Origin: CS2-K091 sp035527155
GTDB taxonomy: Bacteria > Planctomycetota > Phycisphaerae > Sedimentisphaerales > Anaerobacaceae
DNA length: 34,394 bases
Reading direction: 5' to 3'
NCBI GenBank assembly: GCA_035527155.1
Contig: DATLBB010000106.1
Coordinates: 1-34,394 of the forward strand
Below the pieces are notes generated by a model. It was not told the DNA's origin. It saw nothing but the letters and a program-made list of their open reading frames with translations, and did no database searches. The translations under genes and the position numbers were made by a program. Positions 8,019 through 14,727 of the stretch are shown here, piece by piece (the stretch's first letter is position 1; the number at the start of each line of letters is the position of its first letter).

Positions 8019-9365
8019 ATGTTGAAATTATTTTTGTGGCTGCGATACCTTCGTAAGAAAAAGATTGTATTTTTGAGCATTGCTGCGGTAGCGCTGTCTT
8101 CTGCCCTGTTGATAGTTGTTTCCAGTCTGTTCACCAGCTTTATCAATGCGTTCGAGCAAAGCGCAGTCGAAGCAATGGGTGATATTGTTCTTGACCCGCC
8201 TATTAGGTTTGCAAAATATCAACTGTTTATCGAGCGCCTTGAGCAAGTTGGGCAGGTAAAAGCTGCAACAGCGACGCTATCGGGTCAAGGGCTCTTACAT
8301 CTGCCCCAAGGTAATGTGCGAGCCGTTAAATTACTGGGGATTGAGCCGGAATCACGAGCGGAAGTAACGGGTTTTAAGCAATTCCTATATACACAAAAGG
8401 ACTTACCACAAGTACCATCCCTGGAGGTCCCGGGTTCGCCTGAGAGTGTTGGTGGATTTGTGGGCATCGGGGTGGTGGCGGAGCCGGATGAAAAAACAGA
8501 TGAATATGATTTTGCTGCAGTTGAGAAGATGGTCGGCCGTCAGGTTGTTCTTACTACAGGGGCAGTATTAAGAGCACAAGAAAATGAGAGCACAGGAGCA
8601 CAATTTACGAGAAAGACGGTAAAACTTACAATTGTCGATATTGTTTTCACCGGTGTTTATGAGCTTGATAAAAGTTATGTGTACCTGCCGATAGAACGGC
8701 TGCAAAAGATTTTATACCCAAATGAAGATGGTCAAGTTGCCGACCAAATTCAAATTAAAGTTGCCAGTGATGCCGGGACCGATTCTGCGCTGGCACAGAT
8801 TCGTGGTGTGTGGGGTGATTTCGCCGACAAGCAGCTTGACTGGAGCCCATACCTTATAAATGAGACTACTATCATAACAGCCAAAGAGATGCAAAGTCCG
8901 CTTGTTGCTGCATTCAAAAAGCAAATGGGGATTCTGTTATTGATATTTGGTGTGGTGAGTTTCACTGTAGTTCTGCTGGTTTTCTGCATACTTTATATGA
9001 TTGTGACCATTAAGCAAAAGGATATCGCCATAATAAAAAGCTGCGGGGCAACAAACAGTTCAGTGGCGTTGATTTTTGTCAGTTTTGGCGCTTTTGTCGG
9101 AATAGTCGGCTCCGGGATGGGTGCAATAATGGGCTATATTGTAACAAGGAATATTAATACTATTGAAGAGTGGATAAGGATAATCTTCGGATTGAAACTT
9201 TGGAAGAGCAGCGTGTATATGTTTAGCAAGATACCCAATGAGGTTAACTGGGATTCCGCTTTGCCTATTATATTGTCGGCAGTTGTAGCTGCGAGCTTAG
9301 GAGCATTGATACCGGCAATTATTGCTGTAAAAACAAGGCCGATCAATATTTTAAGGTATGAATAA
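8019..9365 (+). CDS. LolC/LolE-type ABC transporter permease (first of a pair)
   Basis: Inner-membrane permease of the FtsX/MacB fold. In Lol systems such permeases extract lipoproteins from the inner membrane for transfer to the outer membrane. It is 448 residues long. One N-terminal membrane helix (about 17-40) is followed by a large periplasmic domain (about 45-300) and three C-terminal helices (about 306-334, 350-376, 414-440): the 4-TM LolCDE layout. The cytoplasmic sequence KQKDIAIIKSCGAT is the typical FtsX coupling segment that contacts the ATPase. The ATG has no visible ribosome site, being preceded by heptad repeats. A second permease follows 12 bases later and an ATPase follows that. 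Substrate is inferred from architecture; a MacB-like exporter is the alternative. Confidence 0.85.
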   Translation: MLKLFLWLRYLRKKKIVFLSIAAVALSSALLIVVSSLFTSFINAFEQSAVEAMGDIVLDPPIRFAKYQLFIERLEQVGQVKAATATLSGQGLLHLPQGNVRAVKLLGIEPESRAEVTGFKQFLYTQKDLPQVPSLEVPGSPESVGGFVGIGVVAEPDEKTDEYDFAAVEKMVGRQVVLTTGAVLRAQENESTGAQFTRKTVKLTIVDIVFTGVYELDKSYVYLPIERLQKILYPNEDGQVADQIQIKVASDAGTDSALAQIRGVWGDFADKQLDWSPYLINETTIITAKEMQSPLVAAFKKQMGILLLIFGVVSFTVVLLVFCILYMIVTIKQKDIAIIKSCGATNSSVALIFVSFGAFVGIVGSGMGAIMGYIVTRNINTIEEWIRIIFGLKLWKSSVYMFSKIPNEVNWDSALPIILSAVVAASLGALIPAIIAVKTRPINILRYE

Positions 9366-9377
9366 ATAGTTCCATAA

Positions 9378-10727
9378 ATGTATAAAATCATTTTGCCATT
9401 TCGTTACTTGTTCAAGAGGCGCATCAGCTATCTGGCGTTTTTGGCAGTTGCGCTCTGCGTTTTTATCGTTGTCATAGTGATGACCGTAGTGACAGGGCTG
9501 GTGACTGATTTCAAGCAGAAGAATCATGAGTTTGTTGGCGACTGTGTTATAGGCACCGAATCGCTGGTGGGCTTTGCGTACTATGAAGATTTTATAAAGA
9601 CACTGGAGCAGGAAGATTTTGTTGAAGGCATATCGGCTGTGATAAAAAGCTTCGCCCTGGTCAGTCCCAGAGGGACAGAGGACAATATCGGTGTTGAGAT
9701 TATGGGTATTGACCCGGTCAGGCATAGTCAAGCTACCGGTTTTGGCAGGACGTTGTATTATCATAAAAATAATTTATCGAAAGTATTTAAGCCGGCCTAT
9801 GATCCTAATCTTCCTGGTTGTGTGATAGGGATTGACCTGAGGCTGGCGCGTGATGCGAAAGGCAGGTATGCTTATGAAACCATCCCTGCGAGGATAGCTC
9901 TTGCTGTAAGCTGCATTCCTCTGACCACAAAAGGCGCGCCTGCTAAAGCCGGTACAGGATTGGTCAATACAGCGACTTTCTATTACAGCGACATTTCGCA
10001 CAGCGGATTGGCCAGAGTGGACAGCTCAATGATCTATTTGCCGTTTGACCAAGCTCAGATGCTATGTGGAATGGACGGGCCCGTCAAAAGAACAAACACT
10101 ATCCATGTAAAGTTTAAGCCGAATGTGAAACTTGAGGAAGGTTGTGAAAAAATTGGTTTGCTGTGGCAGAAGTTTGTGGAAGAAAAAAGCGGCGACAAAA
10201 GAGCGGGCTTATTAGAGAAGGTGAGCGTGCAAAGCTGGAAAGGATACCGGCGTGCCTTTATTGCGCCAATGGAGAAGGAACAAACAATGCTGACCGTGAT
10301 GTTTGCTCTTGTTGGGATTACAACTGTTTTCATAGTTTTTGTTGTTTTTTATATGATAATCAGCCACAAGAGTAAAGACATAGGTATCTTAAAGAGCATA
10401 GGTGTTTCCAAGGGAAATATCATCGAATTATTTTCGAGATTTGCTTTTTTAGTGGGTCTTTTAGGCTCGGTCGTTGGGCTGTTTGCCGGCTGGTTGTTTT
10501 TGCTTAAAATAAACCAGATAGAAGATTGGCTGTTCGCGCGTTTTGGATTTCAGTTGTGGGACAGGACGATATACGCTATCGGTGACATTCCCAACAGGAT
10601 AGATTTAAAAGTTTTGGGTGTAATAATAGTTTCGGCGATAGCTGCCTGTTTGTTAGGAGCGTTTGTACCAAGCTGGCAGGCGGCGAAGCAGGAGCCGGTT
10701 AAGACATTGCAGGTGAGCCAATTATGA
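9378..10727 (+). CDS. LolC/LolE-type ABC transporter permease (second of a pair)
   Basis: Partner of the preceding permease with the same layout: N-terminal helix about 17-41, periplasmic domain about 45-295, C-terminal helices about 300-328, 347-375 and 414-440. The segment SHKSKDIGILKSIGVSKGNI matches the FtsX-family coupling loop. The two proteins are similar in length (449 and 448 residues) but clearly diverged, so they probably form a LolC/LolE-like heterodimer rather than a recent duplication. No strong ribosome site is visible. The stop overlaps the next gene's start as ATGA, which suggests translational coupling with the ATPase. The genes are ordered permease, permease, ATPase, unlike the lolC-lolD-lolE order of E. 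coli. Confidence 0.87.
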   Translation: MYKIILPFRYLFKRRISYLAFLAVALCVFIVVIVMTVVTGLVTDFKQKNHEFVGDCVIGTESLVGFAYYEDFIKTLEQEDFVEGISAVIKSFALVSPRGTEDNIGVEIMGIDPVRHSQATGFGRTLYYHKNNLSKVFKPAYDPNLPGCVIGIDLRLARDAKGRYAYETIPARIALAVSCIPLTTKGAPAKAGTGLVNTATFYYSDISHSGLARVDSSMIYLPFDQAQMLCGMDGPVKRTNTIHVKFKPNVKLEEGCEKIGLLWQKFVEEKSGDKRAGLLEKVSVQSWKGYRRAFIAPMEKEQTMLTVMFALVGITTVFIVFVVFYMIISHKSKDIGILKSIGVSKGNIIELFSRFAFLVGLLGSVVGLFAGWLFLLKINQIEDWLFARFGFQLWDRTIYAIGDIPNRIDLKVLGVIIVSAIAACLLGAFVPSWQAAKQEPVKTLQVSQL

Positions 10728-11425
10728 GCAGGGACGATTTTATATTAAAAGCTGAGGCGATTTATAAATCCTATCGGATGGGCGCGACAGAGGTTAAAGT
10801 GCTCAAAGGGATAGATTTTTCGGTCGATAAGGGTGAGTTTGTTGCGATAGTCGGGGCTTCGGGCAGCGGTAAAAGTACCCTGCTGCATATATTAGGTGCG
10901 TTGGATAAGCCTGATAAAGGTGTTGTGGCGTTTGCAGGACGGGATTTGAGCCGGTATAGCGGCGGCGAATTGAGTAGGTTCCGCAACAAAATGGTTGGGT
11001 TTGTTTTTCAGTTTTATCATTTATTGGACGAATTAAGTGTACTGGAAAACGTTTATCTGCCGACGATGGTTTCCAAGGGAGTGTTCGGGTGGTTTGAGTG
11101 TCGCGGACGGGCCAGGAGACGGGCCAGAGAATTGCTCGAACAGCTTGGTTTGGCCGAAAGAGCCAATCATAAACCGTATCAGTTGTCGGGCGGAGAGAGG
11201 CAGCGGGTTGCCATCGGCAGGGCGTTGATGAATGAACCGAACATTCTTTTGGCGGATGAGCCGACAGGAAATCTTGACTCTGCGACAGGAAATGGTATTT
11301 TAGAGGTTTTTGAAAGATTGAATCGGGCCGGCCAGACGATTGTGATGGTGAGCCACGACGAACGAGTTGCACAGCGGGCTGGGCGGATAGTAATATTGGC
11401 TGACGGTAAAATCCGTCGTGCGTGA
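10724..11425 (+). CDS. lolD: LolD-type ABC transporter ATP-binding protein
   Basis: Cytoplasmic ATPase that powers the two preceding permeases. At 233 residues it is the usual LolD/MacB-N length. Every ABC motif is present: Walker A GASGSGKS at 44-51, Q-loop Gln96 in FVFQFYH, signature LSGGERQ at 154-160, Walker B ILLADEP with Asp178-Glu179, D-loop around NLD at 183-185, and switch His211 in MVSHDE. The start overlaps the upstream permease stop by 4 bases. The TGA stop is the first three bases of a dispersed repeat (11423-11478), so the repeat supplies or abuts the gene end. LolD is favoured over other MacB-like ATPases because of the permease pair. Confidence 0.9.
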   Translation: MSRDDFILKAEAIYKSYRMGATEVKVLKGIDFSVDKGEFVAIVGASGSGKSTLLHILGALDKPDKGVVAFAGRDLSRYSGGELSRFRNKMVGFVFQFYHLLDELSVLENVYLPTMVSKGVFGWFECRGRARRRARELLEQLGLAERANHKPYQLSGGERQRVAIGRALMNEPNILLADEPTGNLDSATGNGILEVFERLNRAGQTIVMVSHDERVAQRAGRIVILADGKIRRA

Positions 11426-11478
11426 AATCCTTCGACTCGGCCCAGGATAAACTGTGATGGGTGTTTCGAAAAGATAAA
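11423..11478 (+). repeat. Dispersed intergenic repeat, copy 2 (CCTTCGACTC type)
   Basis: Aligns with 2891-2946 at about 39 of the first 48 bases. It begins with the TGA stop of the ATPase gene and ends about 30 bases before the aminotransferase ATG. It is followed by short 7-base units (AACATGA at 11491, GACATGA at 11498) that lead up to that start codon. Confidence 0.65.
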
Positions 11479-11508
11479 TACGCACAATACAACATGAGAC
11501 ATGAAGTT

Positions 11509-12375
11509 ATGGGACTAAAAATTTGGCTTGACGGCAAACTTGTTGATGAGGCGGATGCTAAGATATCTGTTTTCGACCACGGTCTTCTTTACGGCGACGG
11601 TGTTTTTGAGGGTATTCGTGTTTATAACAGCAGGATATTTGAGCTGGAGGCACATATAAGGAGGCTTTATGAATCGGCGAAGGTGATCCGCCTTGTGATG
11701 CCGATGAGTAAAGACAAACTTATCGGGGCAGTTGAAAAAACCACCGAAGCTAACGGCGTTATTGACGGTTATATCCGATTGGTGGTAACGCGCGGAGTGG
11801 GGACTTTGGGGCTGAATCCTTTCATCTGTGAGAATGGCAGATTGTTTATCATAGCGGACAACATTCAGCTTTATCCGGAGGAGCTTTATGAAAAAGGGAT
11901 GAAGGTAGTCAGTGCAACGACGGTCCGCAATCATCCGCAGGCGATTCCGCCTCAGATCAAGAGCTTGAATTATCTCAATAACATCCTGGCCAAGATTGAA
12001 GCTCTGGACAATGACGTGCCCGAAGCAGTTATGTATAACCACGAAGGATATGTTGCCGAAGCGACAGGTGACAACGTTTTTATTGTAAAAAACGGCGTGG
12101 TTTATACGCCTCCAGTTTCTGCTGGTTCGCTGGAAGGGATAACGCGAGGTATAGTTATTAAACTGGCGAAGGAAGAAAAGCTTGAAGTAGTTGAAAAAAA
12201 TCTTACGAGGTTTGATTTATATGTTTGCGATGAATTTTTCCTTACGGGAACGGCTGCCGAGGTGATAGGTATTGTCGGTATTGACGGCAGAATTATCGGA
12301 GAAGGCAAGCCCGGGCCTGTTACGCGTCTTCTGAGGAAAAAGTTCTTCCAATACGCCCACGGAAAGAAGTCGTGA
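11509..12375 (+). CDS. ilvE: Branched-chain amino acid aminotransferase
   Basis: Fold-type IV, PLP-dependent transaminase of the IlvE family, acting on leucine, isoleucine and valine and their keto acids. The 288 residues from this ATG start MGLKIWLDGKLV, the usual family beginning. A longer frame back to GTG 11461 would begin inside the dispersed repeat and is rejected. Features are SVFDHGLLYGDGVFEGIR (20-37), Schiff-base Lys151 in QIKSLNYLNN, Glu184 in EATGDN, and the phosphate-binding region SLEGITR near 207-213 with TGTAAEV near 246-252. D-amino-acid aminotransferase and aminodeoxychorismate lyase share the fold, but the N-terminal motif favours IlvE. No good ribosome site is visible. Stop and downstream hairpin overlap at 12373. 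Confidence 0.9.
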   Translation: MGLKIWLDGKLVDEADAKISVFDHGLLYGDGVFEGIRVYNSRIFELEAHIRRLYESAKVIRLVMPMSKDKLIGAVEKTTEANGVIDGYIRLVVTRGVGTLGLNPFICENGRLFIIADNIQLYPEELYEKGMKVVSATTVRNHPQAIPPQIKSLNYLNNILAKIEALDNDVPEAVMYNHEGYVAEATGDNVFIVKNGVVYTPPVSAGSLEGITRGIVIKLAKEEKLEVVEKNLTRFDLYVCDEFFLTGTAAEVIGIVGIDGRIIGEGKPGPVTRLLRKKFFQYAHGKKS

Positions 12376-12429
12376 GTGTTGAGTTTTTAGTTGTAACTCA
12401 ACACTCAAAGTCCAAAGTTCAAAACTGAT
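12373..12429. repeat. 13-bp hairpin plus heptad repeats between ilvE and the polyprenyl synthase
   Basis: TGAGTGTTGAGTT (12373-12385) is the exact inverse of AACTCAACACTCA (12395-12407), with a 9-base loop. The left arm begins with the ilvE TGA stop. From 12395, seven-base units of roughly AnntCAA continue (12395, 12402, 12409, 12416, 12423) and run directly into the ATG at 12430. There is no T-run, so it is not a classical terminator. Confidence 0.75.
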
Positions 12430-13578
12430 ATGCAGTTACCATCACATAGCGACCCTTCTCTGCGTTCGAGGGCAGGCACATCCGGTGGTCTGCCGCAGAG
12501 TACGATCCCTTCTTTCAGGCTCATCGATAACGAATTGGGCCAGGTAAAAAGATTGATTGATGAGCAATTGGCCGAGGCCCGTGAGCCGGTTAGCCGATTA
12601 CTCGGATGTGCAAATATCCACGGCGGCAAGATGATTCGGCCTGGACTTGTTTTATTGTCGTATCACGCAGTGCGTGACGGGTCGTTTGGAAAAGGAACGA
12701 CCGCGAAGAAATCTGAGGACGCAGAGAAAAGCCCAAAATTGAGAAAATCTGCGACCTCCGGGGACTCGGCGGCGAGTGAAAATATACGCAATACGCAATA
12801 CGATGCTATCCGTGTTGCAGGGATTGTTGAGCTAATTCACAATGCCACGCTGTTGCACGATGATGTTATGGACGGAGGGCAAAAGAGAAGAGGGCAGCCT
12901 ACGGTAAATAGTCTTTGGGGTAATGAGTCCGCTGTGCTGTTAGGCGATTTCTTATTAGGCAAGGCCTTCAGGATATGCGCCGATTTGGACCCGGAAGTCA
13001 CTAATATAATTGCCGGTACGTCAGTTCGAATCTGCGAAGGTGAATTGAGACAGGTAACTGAGAAGCGGAATTGGCAATTGAGCGAATCAGACTATATCGA
13101 CATAATCACCGAAAAAAGTGCAGCTCTTTTTAGTAGCTGCTGCTTGCTTGGCGGGCTTTTGGCGGGTGCAAACGAGACGCAAACCCAGTCGCTGGCCTGT
13201 TTCGGTCTAAATGCCGGCATTGCGTTTCAAATTACCGATGATTTACTGGACATAATCGGCGATGAAAGCAAAACGGGCAAAACGCTCGGCAGCGATATTG
13301 ATAAAAACAAGCTGACTTTAGCTGTGATACATTTACTAAGAGCATTGGACGAGAGAGAAAAAAGTGCGGTGATAAATTCGTATCTGGAGGGTGATGCGAT
13401 GTGCGAGAAGGAGAGCCTGGCAGAGATGTTAGTGCGTTTCGGTAGTTTGGAATATACGCGCATCCGGACACAGGAATTTGTTACAAAAGCGCTGGGTGCA
13501 TTGGCCGAGTTGAAAGAAGGCAGGGCCAAAGATGCGCTGATTGAGACAGCTAAATTTATCGGGCGGCGAGCGGTTTAG
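12430..13578 (+). CDS. Trans-polyprenyl diphosphate synthase (IspB/IspA-type) with in-frame repeat insertion
   Basis: Elongates allylic diphosphates with isopentenyl diphosphate to make a polyprenyl chain, probably for a quinone side chain; chain length cannot be read here. Both aspartate-rich motifs are present: LLHDDVMD with Asp144-Asp148 and ITDDLLDII with Asp270-Asp274. GGKMIRPGLVLLSY (65-78) is the basic substrate site. At 382 residues it is longer than usual (about 320-340). The excess lies in the first ~30 residues and in 86-122, which separates two normally adjoining helices. Both extra regions look repeat-derived. The start is the only ATG upstream of the conserved core; heptad repeats rather than a ribosome site precede it. 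Confidence 0.9.
   Translation: MQLPSHSDPSLRSRAGTSGGLPQSTIPSFRLIDNELGQVKRLIDEQLAEAREPVSRLLGCANIHGGKMIRPGLVLLSYHAVRDGSFGKGTTAKKSEDAEKSPKLRKSATSGDSAASENIRNTQYDAIRVAGIVELIHNATLLHDDVMDGGQKRRGQPTVNSLWGNESAVLLGDFLLGKAFRICADLDPEVTNIIAGTSVRICEGELRQVTEKRNWQLSESDYIDIITEKSAALFSSCCLLGGLLAGANETQTQSLACFGLNAGIAFQITDDLLDIIGDESKTGKTLGSDIDKNKLTLAVIHLLRALDEREKSAVINSYLEGDAMCEKESLAEMLVRFGSLEYTRIRTQEFVTKALGALAELKEGRAKDALIETAKFIGRRAV
12453..12472. repeat. Repeat-like segment in the N-terminal extension of the polyprenyl synthase
   Basis: CCCTTCTCTGCGTTCGAGGG matches the minus-strand lysS repeat core CCCTTCGCTTCGCTCGAGGG at 17 of 20 positions. It encodes residues of a Ser/Pro/Arg-rich N-terminal extension. The match is short, so common descent is suggested rather than shown. 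Confidence 0.4.
12685..12795. repeat. In-frame insertion of repeat-like DNA in the polyprenyl synthase
   Basis: These 111 bases encode a Lys/Ser/Glu-rich, low-complexity segment (residues 86-122) absent from ordinary polyprenyl synthases. They include GAGGACGCAGAGAAAA, similar to the flank of the 3942-3972 hairpin, and end in tandem units ATACGCA, ATACGCA, ATACG (12784-12802). The reading frame is kept and the downstream active-site motifs are intact. Confidence 0.7.
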
Positions 13579-13612
13579 AGGCGTTTTGTTTGATACGCTG
13601 CAATAATAAACA

Positions 13613-13652
13613 AACAGAGAAGGCCGGTTTTCCGTAACCGGCCTTCTCTGTT
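13613..13652. terminator. Bidirectional intrinsic terminator between convergent genes
   Basis: Perfect 17-bp stem: AACAGAGAAGGCCGGTT (13613-13629), loop TTCCGT, inverse arm 13636-13652. It lies 34 bases after the polyprenyl synthase stop and 20 bases after the minus-strand barrel gene's stop (13673). T-tracts are weak, but the stem is the strongest in the window and symmetric, suiting convergent transcription. Confidence 0.88.
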
Positions 13653-13672
13653 GACATAGAAACTAACTGGTT

Positions 13673-14473
13673 TTAGAAGTTGTACTTTAGACTCAAGCTG
13701 ACCCAGGTTTCATTATCATCATTGACCGAATCTTCCATCGATGCCTGGTAATAAAGTCCGGGACAGAAAGTAAGATTGTTGCCGAGGTCAATCTCTGTTG
13801 AGACACCAAAGAGAAAGTGTGACCAGTCGTGTTCTACAGTTCCATTTGCTGCATATCCGGCGCCAACGCCATCGTTGTAGACAAGGTCCGCGGAGAGATG
13901 TAGAACTTGCTCTGGTATTTCCGGTGCCAGCTCGGGGACGGTCAGGTCATAGCCAAGTCCGAAGATTTGTATCCAGCCGCCATTTTCGCTACGGGCGGAC
14001 CCACTTTCGGATGGCCACATACAGACGACGGTGTAGCTCGGAACGATGCCTGCAGGGCAGAGCTTTGGCCAGGAAAGAGATGCAAAGAATTCCTGGAAAT
14101 TTCTTTCCGTTTTGGGTTCGTCGGGGTAGGTATAATATGTCCAGCCAATCGCGTAGTTGGTTGCATAAGTTTCGTCTTCATAGATATCGTTGCCGTAATA
14201 TAAGGTGAGGTCTACCTCCTCGGCGTTTTCGAATTTGCTTCCGTTTGCCCTTGACCAAAAGACCTTTAGGCCAAGTCCGGTGCCATAAAGGTCGAGGTCG
14301 ATACTCGGCTGGATTGCGCTGTGGTTATCATTGTAGACATCGAAACCTCGCCAGATGTACCTGCTCGAATAGGTCACATCAAAGGTTCCACTTATCCCGC
14401 CTTCCTGGGCCTGAACCGCAGCGCCCACAGTCAACAAGATTACAACAGTTAGCAAAATTGTTTTTTTCTTCAT
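13673..14473 (-). CDS. Putative outer-membrane beta-barrel protein (TorF/Gcw_chp-like)
   Basis: 266-residue exported protein. Residues 1-22 are a clear signal peptide (MKKK, hydrophobic core, VQAQ). The mature part shows alternating aromatic and polar strands and ends in LSLKYNF, the terminal-Phe signature recognised by the outer-membrane barrel assembly machinery. The opening TYSSRYIWRGFDVYNDNHSA resembles the TorF/Gcw_chp family of putative porins, whose function is not established. On the minus strand AAGGAG lies 7 bases before the ATG. It is a single-gene unit ending at the bidirectional terminator and diverges from rarA. The two internal Cys residues (in KLCPAG and VVCMWP) are unusual for a barrel and could form a disulfide. 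Confidence 0.7.
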   Translation of the reverse strand: MKKKTILLTVVILLTVGAAVQAQEGGISGTFDVTYSSRYIWRGFDVYNDNHSAIQPSIDLDLYGTGLGLKVFWSRANGSKFENAEEVDLTLYYGNDIYEDETYATNYAIGWTYYTYPDEPKTERNFQEFFASLSWPKLCPAGIVPSYTVVCMWPSESGSARSENGGWIQIFGLGYDLTVPELAPEIPEQVLHLSADLVYNDGVGAGYAANGTVEHDWSHFLFGVSTEIDLGNNLTFCPGLYYQASMEDSVNDDNETWVSLSLKYNF

Positions 14474-14550
14474 ACTCGTCTCCTTAAAAGACCTTTACTA
14501 CCACTTCCTATTGTTATACGAAGACTTCTATACAGCATAAGATTAAATGG

Positions 14551-14582
14551 CATACCAGCTTCTTAAGAAGTCTATCGGTATG
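14551..14582. promoter_or_regulatory. Nested dyad in the divergent region of the barrel gene and rarA
   Basis: CTTCTTAAGAAG (14559-14570) is a perfect 12-base palindrome. Around it, CATACC (14551-14556) and GGTATG (14577-14582) form a second inverted pair. It sits about 80-110 bases upstream of the barrel gene and 145 bases upstream of rarA. The symmetry fits a dimeric repressor or activator site. No regulator can be named. The rest of 14474-14700 is AT-rich with poly-A and poly-T runs and shows nothing else. Confidence 0.4.
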
Positions 14583-14691
14583 TGGGTGCAAATCAAATAA
14601 AAAAAAGGTATTTTTGGATTTTTTTTTTGCAGGGAGTGTTTTGGGGAAAACAGGTCGAAAGAGTGTGTATAGAAGCCTGTTGAAATAAATT

Positions 14692-14720
14692 TCGACAGTT
14701 TTGTGTTTCTTGCATATAAT
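14692..14720 (+). promoter_or_regulatory. Sigma-70-type promoter for rarA
   Basis: The -35 element TCGACA (14692-14697) and the perfect -10 element TATAAT (14715-14720) are separated by 17 bases. Transcription would start near 14726-14728, at or next to the ATG at 14728. Confidence 0.75.
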
Positions 14721-14727
14721 ATGCCCG

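Noticed and set aside
9378..10727. Recent tandem duplication of the two Lol-type permeases.
   Set aside because: The proteins share length and layout but differ at most positions, so they are an old pair like LolC and LolE.
11461..11508. Upstream GTG start giving a 16-residue longer aminotransferase.
   Set aside because: That segment is encoded by the end of the dispersed repeat and heptads, while ATG 11509 gives the standard family N-terminus.
10803..11537. 244-codon minus-strand frame opposite the LolD-type gene.
   Set aside because: It runs across a conserved ABC ATPase gene, has no family pattern, and crosses the intergenic repeat.
13613..13652. Read at first as another member of the mobile palindrome family.
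   Set aside because: It is a 17-bp perfect stem with a short loop exactly between convergent stop codons, so a bidirectional terminator explains it better.
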